A stretch of 64,000 nt of DNA from contig OX638131.1 in NCBI GenBank assembly GCA_951804985.1, positions 106,722,464 through 106,786,463 on the forward strand, read 5' to 3'. Shown here in pieces: positions 1-10,694 of the stretch (position 1 is its first letter; every line of letters begins with the position of its first letter). This DNA comes from Dryomyza anilis (lineage: Eukaryota > Arthropoda > Insecta > Diptera > Dryomyzidae). The notes below the pieces were generated by a model. It did no database searches. It saw only the letters and a program-made list of their open reading frames with translations, and was not told the origin of the DNA. The position numbers and the translations under genes are program-made.

Positions 1-114
1 GTAGTAGTAATTACAACAATAATATTTAGTAATAGCAACAACTGCTATGAAGTAGTAAAAACTGAACTAGTTATAATGACAACATTAGTAATGCTATTAA
101 CAACAATATTTTTA

Positions 115-282
115 GTAACAACAAAAGTTGTAATAGTAACAACAAAAGTTGTAATAGTAACAACAAGAGTTGTAATAGTAACAACACAAGTTGTAATTAA
201 AACAACAAAAGTGGAAATAGTAACAACAAAAGTTGTAATAGTAACAAGAAAAGTTGTAATTGTAACAACACAAGTTGTAGTA
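115..282. repeat. 21-bp minisatellite, 8 units
   Basis: Eight head-to-tail 21-bp units of the form GTAACAACAAAAGTTGTAAT plus one base, with a few substitutions (for example AAAACAACAAAAGTGG in unit 5). Each unit holds a dyad ACAAC-AAAA-GTTGT. Because 21 is a multiple of three, both strands stay open (98 and 87 codons), but the peptides only mirror the repeat and are not believed to be genes. The flanks (1-114) carry similar AAC/GTA-rich sequence. Confidence 0.93.
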
Positions 283-640
283 GATAAAATAATATGTAGT
301 AATAACTACAATAGTATCTGCTACAATATTTCGAAATGCTACAATATCAATGAGCGGCAACCGTTGAAATAACAACCATTGCTACAATTCCAACCACAGC
401 TACAACATGTGTCACTCATTCCAATACAAACCCAGTGACACACACTCACACAAACACACTATGTACATTACATATACACAGCCAGACAGACAGACATACA
501 AAAACAGACAGACATATGATAAGTTCAGGCTTGTTGTATAAAAATGTGTTGCTGATTGTGTCATTTCAGCGACACTTGATTCGTGCATAGGGTAGAGTGC
601 AGGATGTGTTGGATGCAAGGATATGTTTTAATTTTTTTTT
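283..640. other. Intergenic or intronic sequence with CAGA microsatellite
   Basis: There is no credible gene here. The stretch has CAACA-rich sequence, then CACACA, and a short CAGACAGACAGACATA microsatellite around 481-515. The open frame on the minus strand at 412-618 has no recognisable features. Confidence 0.6.
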
Positions 641-1190
641 TAATTTTAGATAAAGAATTATATAAATTATAAAGAATAATTTAAAAAATAAATTAAATTT
701 AAAAAGAAATTAAATAAAAAATAAATTAAAAAAATAAATGAAAAAACAAAAAGATAATATAAATAGAAAAAATAATAATAAAAAAAAAAAAATAATAATA
801 ATAAAAAATAAACATAAATAGAAAAAAATAAATAATAAAAAAATAAATAAATAAAAAAAGTAAATAAAAACATATTATAAAAAAAAATAAAAATAAATTT
901 AAAAAAAATGTTATTTATAAAAAAAAAATAAAATATAAAATAATTAAAAAATAATAAAATAATTAAAAAAAAATAAAAAAATATAAAATTAAAAAAAAAT
1001 AATAAATTAATAATAAAATATTATATTAAAAATAAAAAATGAATACATATGTAAATTAATATAAAAATGAAATAATAAAATAAACAAAAATGAGCTAAAA
1101 AAAATATTTTATAATTAAAATGTAAATAAAAATATATATAATATTAAAAAAAATATATATATAAAAAAAAATAATTTAAAAAAAAATACT
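641..1190. repeat. A/T-only low-complexity tract, strongly A-biased on + strand
   Basis: About 550 bp made almost entirely of A and T, with A far in excess of T on the + strand and only isolated G or C bases. It is composed of short AAAT/AATAA words without a fixed period. The 68-codon minus-strand frame is a low-complexity artefact. Confidence 0.9.
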
Positions 1191-1261
1191 TTGGATTTAT
1201 GGTTTTGTGTGTATGGTATAAACAGGAGATTGAAAAAAAGAATATATAAAATAAAAAAATG

Positions 1262-2250
1262 TCTAATTTTGAACCCAGTTAAAGATAAAGCATGTTTAAG
1301 AAATGCATATTACCGACATAATCTAGTTAAGAAAATTGTTTATAAGGCATAATCTTTTCATAAAGGAATATTAAATTTTTACTCATGTTTTAGACAATTA
1401 AATTACCTTTGCAATAATAATAATATATAATAGTTTGGCACTACAGTCCTATAAGAACTAAGGCCGAGCTCTCTCACAATTTTGAGCTGTGCGTGTTATA
1501 TTTGTACTCAAAGTGGTGGGACCTACAGTTTATTGCAAAGTTTTACTCTCGTAGGTTTGCCATTTACTGCCGAGAGGTAGCGCGGTATAGAAAAATGTTT
1601 CTATGAAAAGATGTTGTTAGCCCCAGTCCAGGCTTGAACCGGGGACCTTTCGGCTCGCAGTCCAACGCACTAACCACTGAGCTACCGCGGCTACAATGGT
1701 GTATCAAATTTTCGAACCGTATGATTTCTTTCTTTTTTAAAATGTACGTAAAGTTGAAATTAACCAAAATTAAAATAGACATTTTAAATTTGTCATTAAT
1801 TTTCTCAATATTTATTTACGAATCAAGCAATTGTTTCTAATTTTCAATGATAGATCTGTTCATTCCGAGTATTTTCTTACCAATCACAGTGATTTTAACC
1901 TAGTAAGAAATAATTAAACAGTGCAGGATCTAATGATTTGGTGATTGAGTTTTTTGACTTCAATCTGTTGAATTATTTCTGCAGCATTACTTAACAGTTT
2001 AAAATTACTGTGGTTGGTTAGGAAGTACATGAAATAAACTGGTCTATCATTATAAATTAGAAAAGGGGCTGATCCATATCGAAATTTTGACAAATCAATG
2101 ACATAGACAAAATTTTTATTTTTATTTTTGTAAATATTAATTTTACGTACATTACTAAAAAGTAAAAAGTCATGTATTCTAAAGATGTCAAACCTCATTG
2201 GAAAGGTATTTTAATTATTTAAAATTTGAGTATTAACTAGATATTATTTT
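1262..2250. mobile_element. Foldback-like element, copy A (split by a SINE, truncated)
   Basis: This copy shares long segments with copy B at about 3870-5075. Examples are CCCAGTT(T)AA, TTTAAGAAATGCATATTAC and TTAGACAATTAAATTACC on the left, and the GAACTGGTCTATCATTATAAATTAGAAAA-type segment and CATTGGAAAGGTA on the right. The right half is broadly the inverse of the left half. The 279-bp SINE at 1416-1694 interrupts the left arm exactly between CCTTTGCAAT and GGTGTATC. The outer parts seen in copy B are missing, so the copy is truncated or very diverged. No transposase frame is visible. Confidence 0.75.
1416..1694 (-). mobile_element. tRNA-derived SINE, family 1, copy A
   Basis: Read on the minus strand, the element starts GTAGCCGCGGTAGCTCAGTG. 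It has a pol III A box (TAGCTCAGTGG, + positions 1674-1684) and a B box-like GGTTCAAGCCT (+ positions 1630-1640). Then come a body with TTTGAGTACAAATATAAC (1495-1512) and a 3' tail AGTGCCAAACTATTATATAT followed by AAT repeats. It is about 93% alike by eye to the copy at 5229-5504, apart from a replaced stretch near 1545-1585. It is inserted into foldback copy A, with at least AAT duplicated. The D and anticodon arms are imperfect, so it is a tRNA-derived head and not a functional tRNA gene. Confidence 0.88.
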
Positions 2251-3199
2251 TTTTTTGGATTTAGTTAGTCGATAGCTGTCTCTTTCAGTTGTCAACAAAA
2301 TGTGCGGACTTTGCAAAAGTGGAAGTGACATGATCATTAGTCAAATCCTTAACAGAATTTGAAATTTAAAATATTGTTATTTCTATAGCTTGTCTTTTAT
2401 TTTTAGAATTTTTCACAAAACGCTGTAAATTATTTTGGTAACACTGCAAATATCTAATATTTCCCACTTCTCCACTATAGCGTAGTATTTATTTTAGTCA
2501 AAACATTGCTCTAAATCACGAATGCTCTTAAAATTGCACCCAAAAAAGAATTTGAAAAAAAAAAACTCAAACCCAAAAAAAGACCCAAACATTTGCAGCA
2601 AACATCAACAATAAACGAGCACATTTGGCGGTACTCAAAACATGCACAGCCGCAGTCTCAAAAAAAAAAAAAACACAGACACGAACACAAATATTCATAT
2701 CAAACTAACTATCTGTCTGTCTGTCCTTTCGTCTGTCTGTCTGTCTGTCTGTCGCTTACGCCGCAAAACTGTCAAAAATTGTGCAACACGAATCCTTTTA
2801 AAATGTTGTATGTAACACACTGCGACGACATCCTTTTTCATGGCAACATTGCCTCGCATTGCTCGCTGTGTAATGCATTTGCATGCTGAGCATGTTGTTG
2901 ACTGAATTTGGCAGAGCAATTTTTCTCTGGGTGTTGAAAAAGAGAGCAGCAAGCAGGCAGTCAGCTACAAATAGAATTTTCGTTTTTTTTTTTGTTTAGT
3001 TTTTGTTTGTCGTTGTCATAGTCGGTGTTGTGTTTACAACGGTAATGAGTTTTTATAAAGATTTATTTACCGTGGAGCAAAAAAAAAATATTTTTGAACT
3101 GAAAAATGTTAAGTCATTTTTATATTATATTTATTTGCTATTCGTATTTACAACTGGCCTTGGGGAAACAATTTTCATTTCTGATATTTTTAATATATG
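2251..3199. other. Unique AT-rich sequence, no gene recognised
   Basis: Mixed-composition sequence with short A runs. It includes a GTCT microsatellite (listed separately) and a slightly GC-richer patch at about 2590-2960. Open frames here (2593-2889 +, 2695-2952 -) run through the microsatellite and have no recognisable domain. Confidence 0.5.
2713..2753. repeat. CTGT tetranucleotide microsatellite
   Basis: CTGTCTGTCTGT, a short interruption (CCTTTCGT), then five more CTGT units. Confidence 0.95.
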
Positions 3200-3475
3200 A
3201 TATGTTATAATATGTGTGTGTCCGTCTGTCTGTTACAACCCGGATTACAGTAAAACTAGAAGAGTTTGATCAATGAAACTTCGAAGTTAAATTACTTATA
3301 CACTTAAGTTGTCTGGTATTGAAAATTACCATGATCGGTCGTTTGTGACCTGTGATACGACCACTTATGTTCAAGTCCTTCATATAACTCTAACATCTAC
3401 GGGTGAATTTTGCTTTACAATAACCGAAGTGTACTTATTTAGAGATCTAGTGCCAAACTATTATTATTATTAATA
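3200..3475 (+). mobile_element. Possible SINE/LINE 3' fragment sharing the SINE tail
   Basis: The stretch ends in CTAGTGCCAAACTATTATTA followed by more ATT units. This is the same 3' tail as the family 1 SINEs (AGTGCCAAACTATTA), here on the + strand. The upstream part (GTGTGTCCGTCTGTCTGT, then unrelated sequence) does not match those SINEs, and I see no pol III boxes. It could be another SINE family or the truncated 3' end of the partner LINE. The left boundary is a guess. Confidence 0.4.
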
Positions 3476-3869
3476 ATACAAAATATTAATTTAGACTTTA
3501 GTTTGGTCCGAAACTTAATAATGAAAACTTTATATAATTGATTTTGAACCACTGTCGTTTTTACCTACAAAATTTTGTCGTAAATGTAAAACTGTTACCG
3601 GTAAATTGATCGAGAAGTAATTTTTTGTTTTTTTTTTCTGCTACCAGCTGAGACAGGAGGTTGGTTAGCCTGCCACGTTTCAAGAGATACTAGATTATAT
3701 GCGAAATTCTAGACAATGCATGCGACAGGAACGACTAACAAGGAGCTCAAAGAAATGATAAAATATAATAAAAGAATATATGAAAAATATAAAATAAAAA
3801 CAAGTTACAAAAAAGAACGAAAAATAATGTAAAAACACTTAAAACAAAACTTTTCAATAGGACAAATTA
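3476..3869. other. AT-rich sequence, nothing recognised
   Basis: No gene or clear repeat was seen. It ends close to the left end of foldback copy B. Confidence 0.5.
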
Positions 3870-5075
3870 TTATTATTTTATAATTAATTATAATTTTATC
3901 GATGTTAATACTTCTGGGGGATATTCTATGAATCAAAAAAAAAAAAAAAAAAAATACACCCAGTTTAAGATACAGGTTGTTTAAGAAATGCATATTACAA
4001 ACATAACCTAGTCAAGAAATTTTTGTTATGAAGTAATCTGTTGTTATGAAGAAATCTGTTGTTAAATGATGATACATTTTTCACTCGTTTTTAGACACTT
4101 AAATTACCTTTCCAATGGTGTATCACATCTTCCAACCTCATTTCATTTTTTTTTATTTTTTAAAATCTACGTAAAGTTGAAATTTGCAAATATAAAAAAT
4201 ACAAATTTCAATAGCATGATTTTCTCAAAATTTCGTTACGGATTACCCCATTTTTCTATTTCATAATGATTGTCCAGATTATTCCCAGTAATTTCTAACC
4301 AATTACATTGATTTTAAACTGGTAACGTAGCCTACAGAAATAATTAAACACAGGTGGGTGATTGAAATTTAAAAAAAAAAAAACGAAAAATTCGAGAAAT
4401 AACTTTAAACATTTATTAAAATTATAATTATAATCATATTACTTCACAGAAACATATTTTCTGAACATATTTCTAAACATAATAATTTTTGCTTTTATTT
4501 CTACCACCAAATCGCAAGACCCGCCACTGTTTAATTATTTCTGCAGCATTTTCTACCAAGGTAAAATATAAATGATTAGTAAGAAAACACTGGGAATGAA
4601 CTGGTCTATCATTATAAATTAGAAAAAAATGTGGTGATCTGTACGATATTTTGAGAAAATCAATGACAAAGTTAAAATTTGTATTTTTATTTTTGTAAAT
4701 TTAAACTTTACGTACATTTAAAAAGGAGCAAATTATGGGGTTCGAAGATGTCATATACCATTGGAAAGGTAATTTAATTGTCTAAAACATGAATTACATA
4801 TAGATATTCATTTAACAACAACAATTTATAAGCAATTTACTTGACTTAAACAACCTGTCATCATTTATCAACAGATTAACTTCATAACAAATGTTCTTGA
4901 CTAGGTTATGTCAGTAATATGTATTTCTGAAACGACCTGCATTTTAAACTGGATGCAAAATAGGAAATTTTTTAATTTAATATTTTTTTTTAATTTTTTT
5001 TAGTCATAAAATGCACCCCTGAAGTATTGAAATCGTTGTATAATAATAATTATATACCATAAAACACTACAAAGT
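3870..5075. mobile_element. Foldback element, copy B, with ~500-bp inverted arms
   Basis: The left arm (about 3870-4360) and right arm (about 4505-5075) are inverse complements of each other, separated by a ~140-bp middle. Paired landmarks include CTTCTGGGGGATATTCTATG (left) against CTTCAGGGGTGCATTTTATG (inverse of right), CATAACCTAGTCAAGAA in both arms, TTAAATTACCTTTCCAATGG in both arms, and CAGAAATAATTAAACA next to the centre. No transposase is encoded. It is therefore a non-autonomous foldback or long-TIR MITE. A target-site duplication was not identified, and the outer ends are approximate. A 21-A run lies inside the left arm at about 3935-3955. Confidence 0.82.
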
Positions 5076-5217
5076 ATTACTAAAAATACTGAACTCTTTT
5101 AGATATTATTCTAGAGCTATGTTTGAAAATATATCTTTCAATTTTATTTCTTGTCTTAACCTGACTAGTTACAAATTCAATATGTTTAGGACAAGTTCAT
5201 ATCTACCCTAATAGGAT

Positions 5218-5515
5218 AAGTTATATTAATAATAATAATAATAATAGTTTGGCGCTACAGTCCTGTATAGAACTTCGGCCGAGCTCTCTCACCATTTTAA
5301 GCTGTGCGTGTTATATTTGTACTCAAAGTGGTGGGACCTACAGTTTATTGCCGAATCCGAACAGCAGGTGAGAGCTTTTTCATAGGCAATGGCGGTATAG
5401 AAAAATGTTTCTATGAAAAGATGTTGTTAGCCCCAGTCCAGGCTTGAACCGGGGCCCTTTCGGCTCGCAGTCCAACGCACTAACCACTGAGCTACCGCGG
5501 CTACAAGTTATATTA
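5218..5515 (-). mobile_element. tRNA-derived SINE, family 1, copy B, with 11-bp target-site duplication
   Basis: The body is 5229-5504 on the minus strand, flanked by perfect direct repeats AAGTTATATTA at 5218-5228 and 5505-5515. The A box TAGCTCAGTGG is at + 5484-5494 and the B box GGTTCAAGCCT at + 5440-5450. The 3' tail is made of ATT units. The target was itself a short palindrome, with TAATAGGA to the left and TCCTATTA to the right of the site. The clean duplication implies insertion by LINE-type target-primed reverse transcription. Confidence 0.93.
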
Positions 5516-6222
5516 GGGAATCCTATTAATTGAGCTGTTATGTATATACTATTAAATATATAAATGTTCATATTATTTAATCTAAGTTCAGTGCAAGTTT
5601 AAACTAAGTTTAAACTATTCTACATTTTTAAAAGATCTATAATTATTAATCAAAATGTTCGAATATCGTTTAATTTTACACTTAGAAAGACAATTAGTAT
5701 ACAGTAAATATGAAGTTTTAAATATTTGTGATATGTTTGTTATAAGCCGAAATGATATCTAATTTAAACTGAGTTTAACTTGAAACTTTTACTGAAAAAC
5801 TGAAATTTATAAGACTTTTTTTTGAGTGAAAAATTGAAATAAGACAAAAATGCATAAGAGAAAAAAATATTAAATGTATAATAATAAAAATTGTTAAAAA
5901 AATTAAAGAAAAACTAAATATATAAAGACAGATAAGTGCAAAACAACATAAAAGACGAGAAAATTTCCATTTTGCTTAATCTAGAAACTCGAACGCGGAA
6001 ATCTTTTTTATTTCATATGAAACTAGGACGCGCTACAAAGAAGGTAATGGTTGAAAGATTCGAAAAAAGGAATCTGAATTGAAAGTGGAGAATATGTACA
6101 GGACTATAGAATTGAAGAAATTACAAAGACAGATGTAGTTTGATAAAAATAAATAGTAATATCAGAGTAACTATCAACAGGAGGTAAAAAACAAAAAATA
6201 GTAATATTTAGTGGACGTTGAT
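5516..6222. other. AT-rich sequence, no gene recognised
   Basis: Scattered AGTTTAAACT-type short palindromes occur at 5598-5620, together with adenine-rich stretches. No credible coding region is visible. Confidence 0.5.
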
Positions 6223-6357
6223 GCCTTAGAAGAGGAAGCCTTAGAGAAGGGAGCCTTAGAGAAGAGAGCGTTAAAGAAGGGAGCCTTAGAGAAGGGAGCC
6301 TCAGAAGAGGAAGCCTTAGATAAGGGAGCCTTAGAGAAGGGAGCATTAGAAGAGGTC
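6223..6357. repeat. 15-bp minisatellite, 9 units, open in frame
   Basis: Nine 15-bp units of GCCTTAGAGAAGGGA and variants (GCCTCAGAAGAGGAA, GCGTTAAAGAAGGGA). Translated on +, they give an Ala-Leu-Glu-Lys-Gly pentapeptide repeat that stays open to 6411. This frame contains no ATG: it opens at a GTG, and stop codons lie just upstream (TAG TAA near 6200). It is therefore not a complete gene. An exon of a spliced gene cannot be excluded but nothing supports it. Confidence 0.9.
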
Positions 6358-6829
6358 ACCAAATATGAGGGTGCCACAGAAAAGACTTTCTTATGTGAGG
6401 GTGGCATTTAGACGGTTTTATAGAAAATGCTGCAAAAAGGAGGGGTGCCAAAAAGAAGGATTCATAGAAGAGAATGACAGAATTAATAAATAAATTATAG
6501 AGGTAAATTCTACAATTTTAATCTACAAGAGTTGACTTAAAACAGCAGCAACAATCTTTAAAATGTTGTGACAACAAGAATTTACCGCAGGCAGTACCGA
6601 AAATACAACGGTTGACAATTCAAAACATGGTCTTCATCGTTGGAAAAATTCTAAGTGAACCGAACAGGTGCTTCTTCAAACGGAGACGACGACAACAATA
6701 TTTTTTATCAACAGCAGCAACTACAATGAAACAGAAATAATAGAATTTAAAACAAGGAAATAAAGAATACAGATTTATATATATATTTCTTAACAACAAA
6801 TCATGTTGCTCAAAATAAAATAATAAAAT
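6358..6829. other. AT-rich sequence with CAACAG-type simple repeats
   Basis: Nothing gene-like was seen. ACAGCAGCAACA stretches and a TATATATATA run near 6777-6787 are present. Confidence 0.5.
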
Positions 6830-7429
6830 GTGGCAATGCCGCATTTTGCAATGTTGCCAAATTTGCGCAAAACGAAAACACTAAAAATACCACCCACCCC
6901 AGCGAGAACAATGAAAATGCAATCGGTCGGTCGGTTGTTCGGTAAGGTTGAGTTTTGTTTTTCATGCGCTAAGCCTTTATTTCGAATTACGTCGAGACCC
7001 CAACCCACGACTGTTCTTTCATTCAATGTGGCTGCTCTCGTGCTGTCGTCAAGCAGTTGGTATTACGACCAGCGCATTACTGTTATCGCTGCCGAAGATT
7101 CTCGTTACGCGAGCTTCTATTTACGACCTACTGCTACTGTTACGTTTACGTTTACCATTACCGTAACCGTGCCGTTCGTACGTTGTTCGGTACGCCAACG
7201 TCATGTCGCGTTATCGCTTTTAATTGAGCGCCATTCTTTTGTTACAAGAACGAAACAAATAAAATACAACAAAAAAGTTGCATACAAAATAAATAAGAAA
7301 ACCTTATTTTGTACAATGAAAATTTTATTGTTATTATCAAATATTGATCAATGCGCGCAAACAATTGGTTTCTCTTTTTTTTTTTATATTTATTGCAAAA
7401 TAATGTTCATTGTAAAAAGAAAAAAATAA
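6830..7429 (+). other. Locally GC-richer island with a 199-codon open frame, doubtful gene
   Basis: Between about 6835 and 7260 the base composition rises well above the surroundings, and several frames are open on both strands. The longest starts ATGGCAATGCCGCATTTTGC at 6830 and runs 199 codons. The predicted peptide is Ser/Thr- and Val-rich. Its middle is built from degenerate TTACGTTTACGTTTACC-like words, and its last ~60 residues come from AT-rich sequence. I recognise no domain, signal peptide or homologue. The overlap of open frames on both strands suggests a composition effect. The island could equally be a promoter, an enhancer or an untranslated exon. Confidence 0.2.
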
Positions 7430-7807
7430 AATTCTATTGTTGAAATATAGGTTTAGGTTAAAGGTTACAATAAAAAATTGTAAATACTTTGGCTGTTCTT
7501 TGTTCTTTTTATTCTTGCACTCATTAAGTCGTAAACATTATTTGACATCTGTCCATTCTACGAAAAAGGTTCGTCCGTTCATTCGTTCGACACTTTATGT
7601 CACAATACAGATGGCTTCATTATTCCCGATAAGTATGACGTTTAAGTTGTCATTAAATCAGACATTTAATTGAAATACTTTGCATTCTATTATAGCTGAG
7701 GTATCATTAAGTTTATGACAGCTTCTAGCTTAATTGAATCTTCTGTAGGGTTCACGTTTATGACGAATGTTTGAATAATTAAAAATTGATGACATGATCA
7801 TTATTGT
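7430..7807. other. Unique sequence, nothing recognised
   Basis: AT-rich, with no credible frame or repeat until the tandem block that begins near 7808. Confidence 0.5.
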
Positions 7808-8460
7808 AACTATTATTATTATTATTATTGTTGAAGTGAATTTGATAATAATTCTTATAACAAAGATACTATACAATTAATAGTTTTTTTACTATTAAAA
7901 TTATTCAATGGAATAAACTACATCTCATACATTAATTCTATATAATAACAAAGATACTATAAAATTTATAGTTTTTCTTACTATAAAATTAATCAATGGA
8001 ATAAACTACATCTCATACATTAATTCTATATAATTCGCTGGTGCTGAGTTTGACTGCATACTAAGTTTTTTTCTATTACGTAACGTTCTTGAGAAAATTG
8101 CAATAGTATTTTTGTGCCGTTCTCACCAACTACTTCTTATTATTATTTATGAAGTGAATTTTGTATTGGATAACAATTCTTATAACAAAGATACTATAAA
8201 ATTAATAGTATTTTTAACTATTAAAATTAATCAATGCGATAAACTACATCTCATACATCAATTCTATATAAAAACAAAGATACTATACAGTTAATAGTTT
8301 TTCTTACTATTAAAAATAAGAAATGGTATAAAATACATCTCTTATTCAATTCCATATAATTCGCTCGTATTGAGTTTAACTGTATACTCAGTTTTATTTT
8401 TATTACGTAACGTTTTTGAGAATATTGCAATAGTATTTTTAAGTCATTCCTACCCACTAC
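7808..8460. repeat. Nested tandem repeat: ~324-bp unit containing ~86-bp sub-units
   Basis: The word AACAAAGATACTATA recurs near 7859, 7947, 8183 and 8273. The 324-bp offset (7859 to 8183) gives the higher-order unit, and the ~86-bp offsets give inner copies. Each large unit also holds a GAGTTT(G/A)ACTG(C/T)ATACT block followed by TATTACGTAACGTT and TGCAATAGTATTTTT (near 8046-8112 and 8370-8440). A third, isolated version of the TATTACGTA block lies at about 8868-8925. Confidence 0.85.
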
Positions 8461-9379
8461 TTAGAATAAAAAAATGTAGTTATGTGGAAAAGTATTTTAA
8501 CAAATAAAATTTAAACTACATTTTTCTTTTAATTGTCTAGACTAATTTTAATATATTGAAGAATGCTAATATTCCAAAACGTTTTTAAAATAATTAGATC
8601 TAAACTCGGAAATTGTTTGATTTTTTTCGAAAATTCTTTTTATCATTTCAGATTTAATAATAAATAAAAAAAATATGTATGATTATCTACAGCATAGTCA
8701 AAACTAACTATTAAAATTGCTAACTTTTTTCTAATTGATCCACTTTTAAAAATATTCCCTGAGAACTTAATTTTGGTACTCTTTTATATAAACAATTTTT
8801 CATAAAAATACTAAAGTCCCAAATCTGAAAAAATATCATTACATAATATTTAAAGTATGCTTATTCATATTGCATACTCAGTTTTTGACTATTACGTAGT
8901 GTTTTTGAGAAAATCTCGAGTAAAAATGACTATTTTTCTGTAATTTGTACACATAGGGAAAAAATCTGTTTTGCAGCAAACATATTATGTTACACATTAC
9001 ATACAAGAATTTCTAGGATTTTAAAATAAATATGATAATAACAAATTATAGTCATAAGTTATGAATTGAATGCCAAAATAATAAAAAAAGTAAATTAAAA
9101 GTAAAATCCAGTTAAAGACATCAAATTTACGATTGCAAATAAATATATTATGTTTGTTGCAAACAAATTTTTTCTCTGCATGAATGTAAAATATACAATA
9201 TATAAGTTTTTGACGGAAACTGTCTTGATAGCGTATAATTTAAAAATGAGAACCGTTACAAAATAGTTAGTAATTTTCATCGTTAGTTTGAACTATGCTC
9301 TGCATAACCATAAATCATTTTCTTATTTATCATTAGAACGAAAATGCTAAAAAAATTAGTCCAAAAATAATCTACAAAA
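8461..9379. other. AT-rich sequence with a fragment of the preceding repeat
   Basis: The only recognised part is at about 8868-8925 (TGCATACTCAGTTTTTGACT, then TATTACGTAGTGTTTTTGAG), a lone copy of the block from the 7.8-8.46 kb repeat. No gene was seen. Confidence 0.55.
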
Positions 9380-9740
9380 AAAATCAATATTTTTCGAGTT
9401 TACATTCAAATATTGTAAAAACTAATCGGAATAGTAGTATTTATCGGTATATTGTAATTAGTCTTGACCATTGAAAGAAAAATTGCGTTTACAGTGGTTT
9501 GGAAAACTGGTTGTGTAAGCGATGGTATTATTTTTTAATTCTAAAAAGTGGCTGAAAAGGTCCCGAAAATTCTAGAGCAAATTTCATAAAAACGCTACAC
9601 AATCTAAAAAAAAACTGAGTATCCCGTCAAAATTTTTTCTCATTTTGTTGAGTAGTGCTTTTATTAAAATCGGTCAATATGTTGAGTCTTTTAATTTTAA
9701 ATTTCGTAAATTAGCTACTGCTTATTGAAGTGCTATTTCT
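9380..9740. repeat. Diverged dispersed repeat, copy 1 (pairs with 38950-39330)
   Basis: It shares, in the same order and orientation with 38950-39330, AAAAATTGCGTTTA, a TTTTTTA-TTC(C/T)-AAAA-GTG-CTGAAAAG segment, a TCCC/CCCG segment and GTTGAGTAG. The match is patchy, and ends are approximate. The element class is unknown. Confidence 0.5.
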
Positions 9741-10694
9741 GAATATTAGTCCTACCTTTGAATTTTATAATTTATTTTAATGTTTGAAATCTTCTTTTTC
9801 TTCTTTTCAATATTTTTGGCACGTGTATTTTTCATCTGTATGGATGCTTATTAACTTTGAAGAACTTGAATTCAGGTTAACAACTTTTATTTTCACTTAT
9901 TTGTTCACTCTCTTTCTGTGTCTCCATCTTGGCGCATATTTTTAAGTTATTTTTGGGAACGTCAAAATACAAAAAAAATATTTGCGCGTAGCATCATTTG
10001 TCATACCATTCGTTAAGTTGGTTGGTATGTTACTGTTTAATAAATCGCTATTGAACAACAATTGTTTTGTGATATAAAAGAAACAAAAAGGTGAGGAAGT
10101 ACAAAAGAACCACAAACAAATAATAAGATTTCGGCTACTTAATCTTTTTGTTTTCAGACATTTTGTCAACAAAAAAAAAAATTATATAAAACGTAAATAA
10201 AATTCATTTTCTTTGTAGGTGGCTATATTAAGTATTATTAACTTTCGAACTGAAACTTTATACTCAATATCAATAAATTTAATTTGACTTAAGCTGTCCT
10301 CAGTTGAGTTTAAATAAAAAATAAACTTAAAGTAATTTGTGTTGTCTTTAAGCAAAGATCAAATTTTGTATCATATTTTTTTGGTGTTTTTTTTTTGCAT
10401 TCTTCTTTTTTATATTACATACAATTTTATATATATTTCATTTCAGACGCGTTTTTGTCATCAATCTGTCTGTTTTTTTATGTGGAATGCAGTTATTTGT
10501 CATATGATTATCACTTGACTAATGATCTGGTTTTCATATTTCATACTGTTTTTGTCAAATTTATTAAATTATTGTTGTGTTTTGTCAGTTGTAAGTTTAA
10601 ACCATGTAGTAGTGCTGTATGATTTGTCATATTAAGGTTTTTGACCTCTTTTTTTAATAATTTAAATACGTACGAATTTTAATTAAAATCATTA
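9741..10694. other. AT-rich sequence, no gene recognised
   Basis: The short open frames at 9942-10172 (-) and 10395-10622 (+) show no domain or codon signal. Confidence 0.5.

Noticed and set aside
1610..1695. A genuine tRNA gene on the minus strand
   Set aside because: A and B boxes are present, but D and anticodon arms pair poorly, and the same sequence recurs at 5.4 kb followed by the same SINE body and tail.
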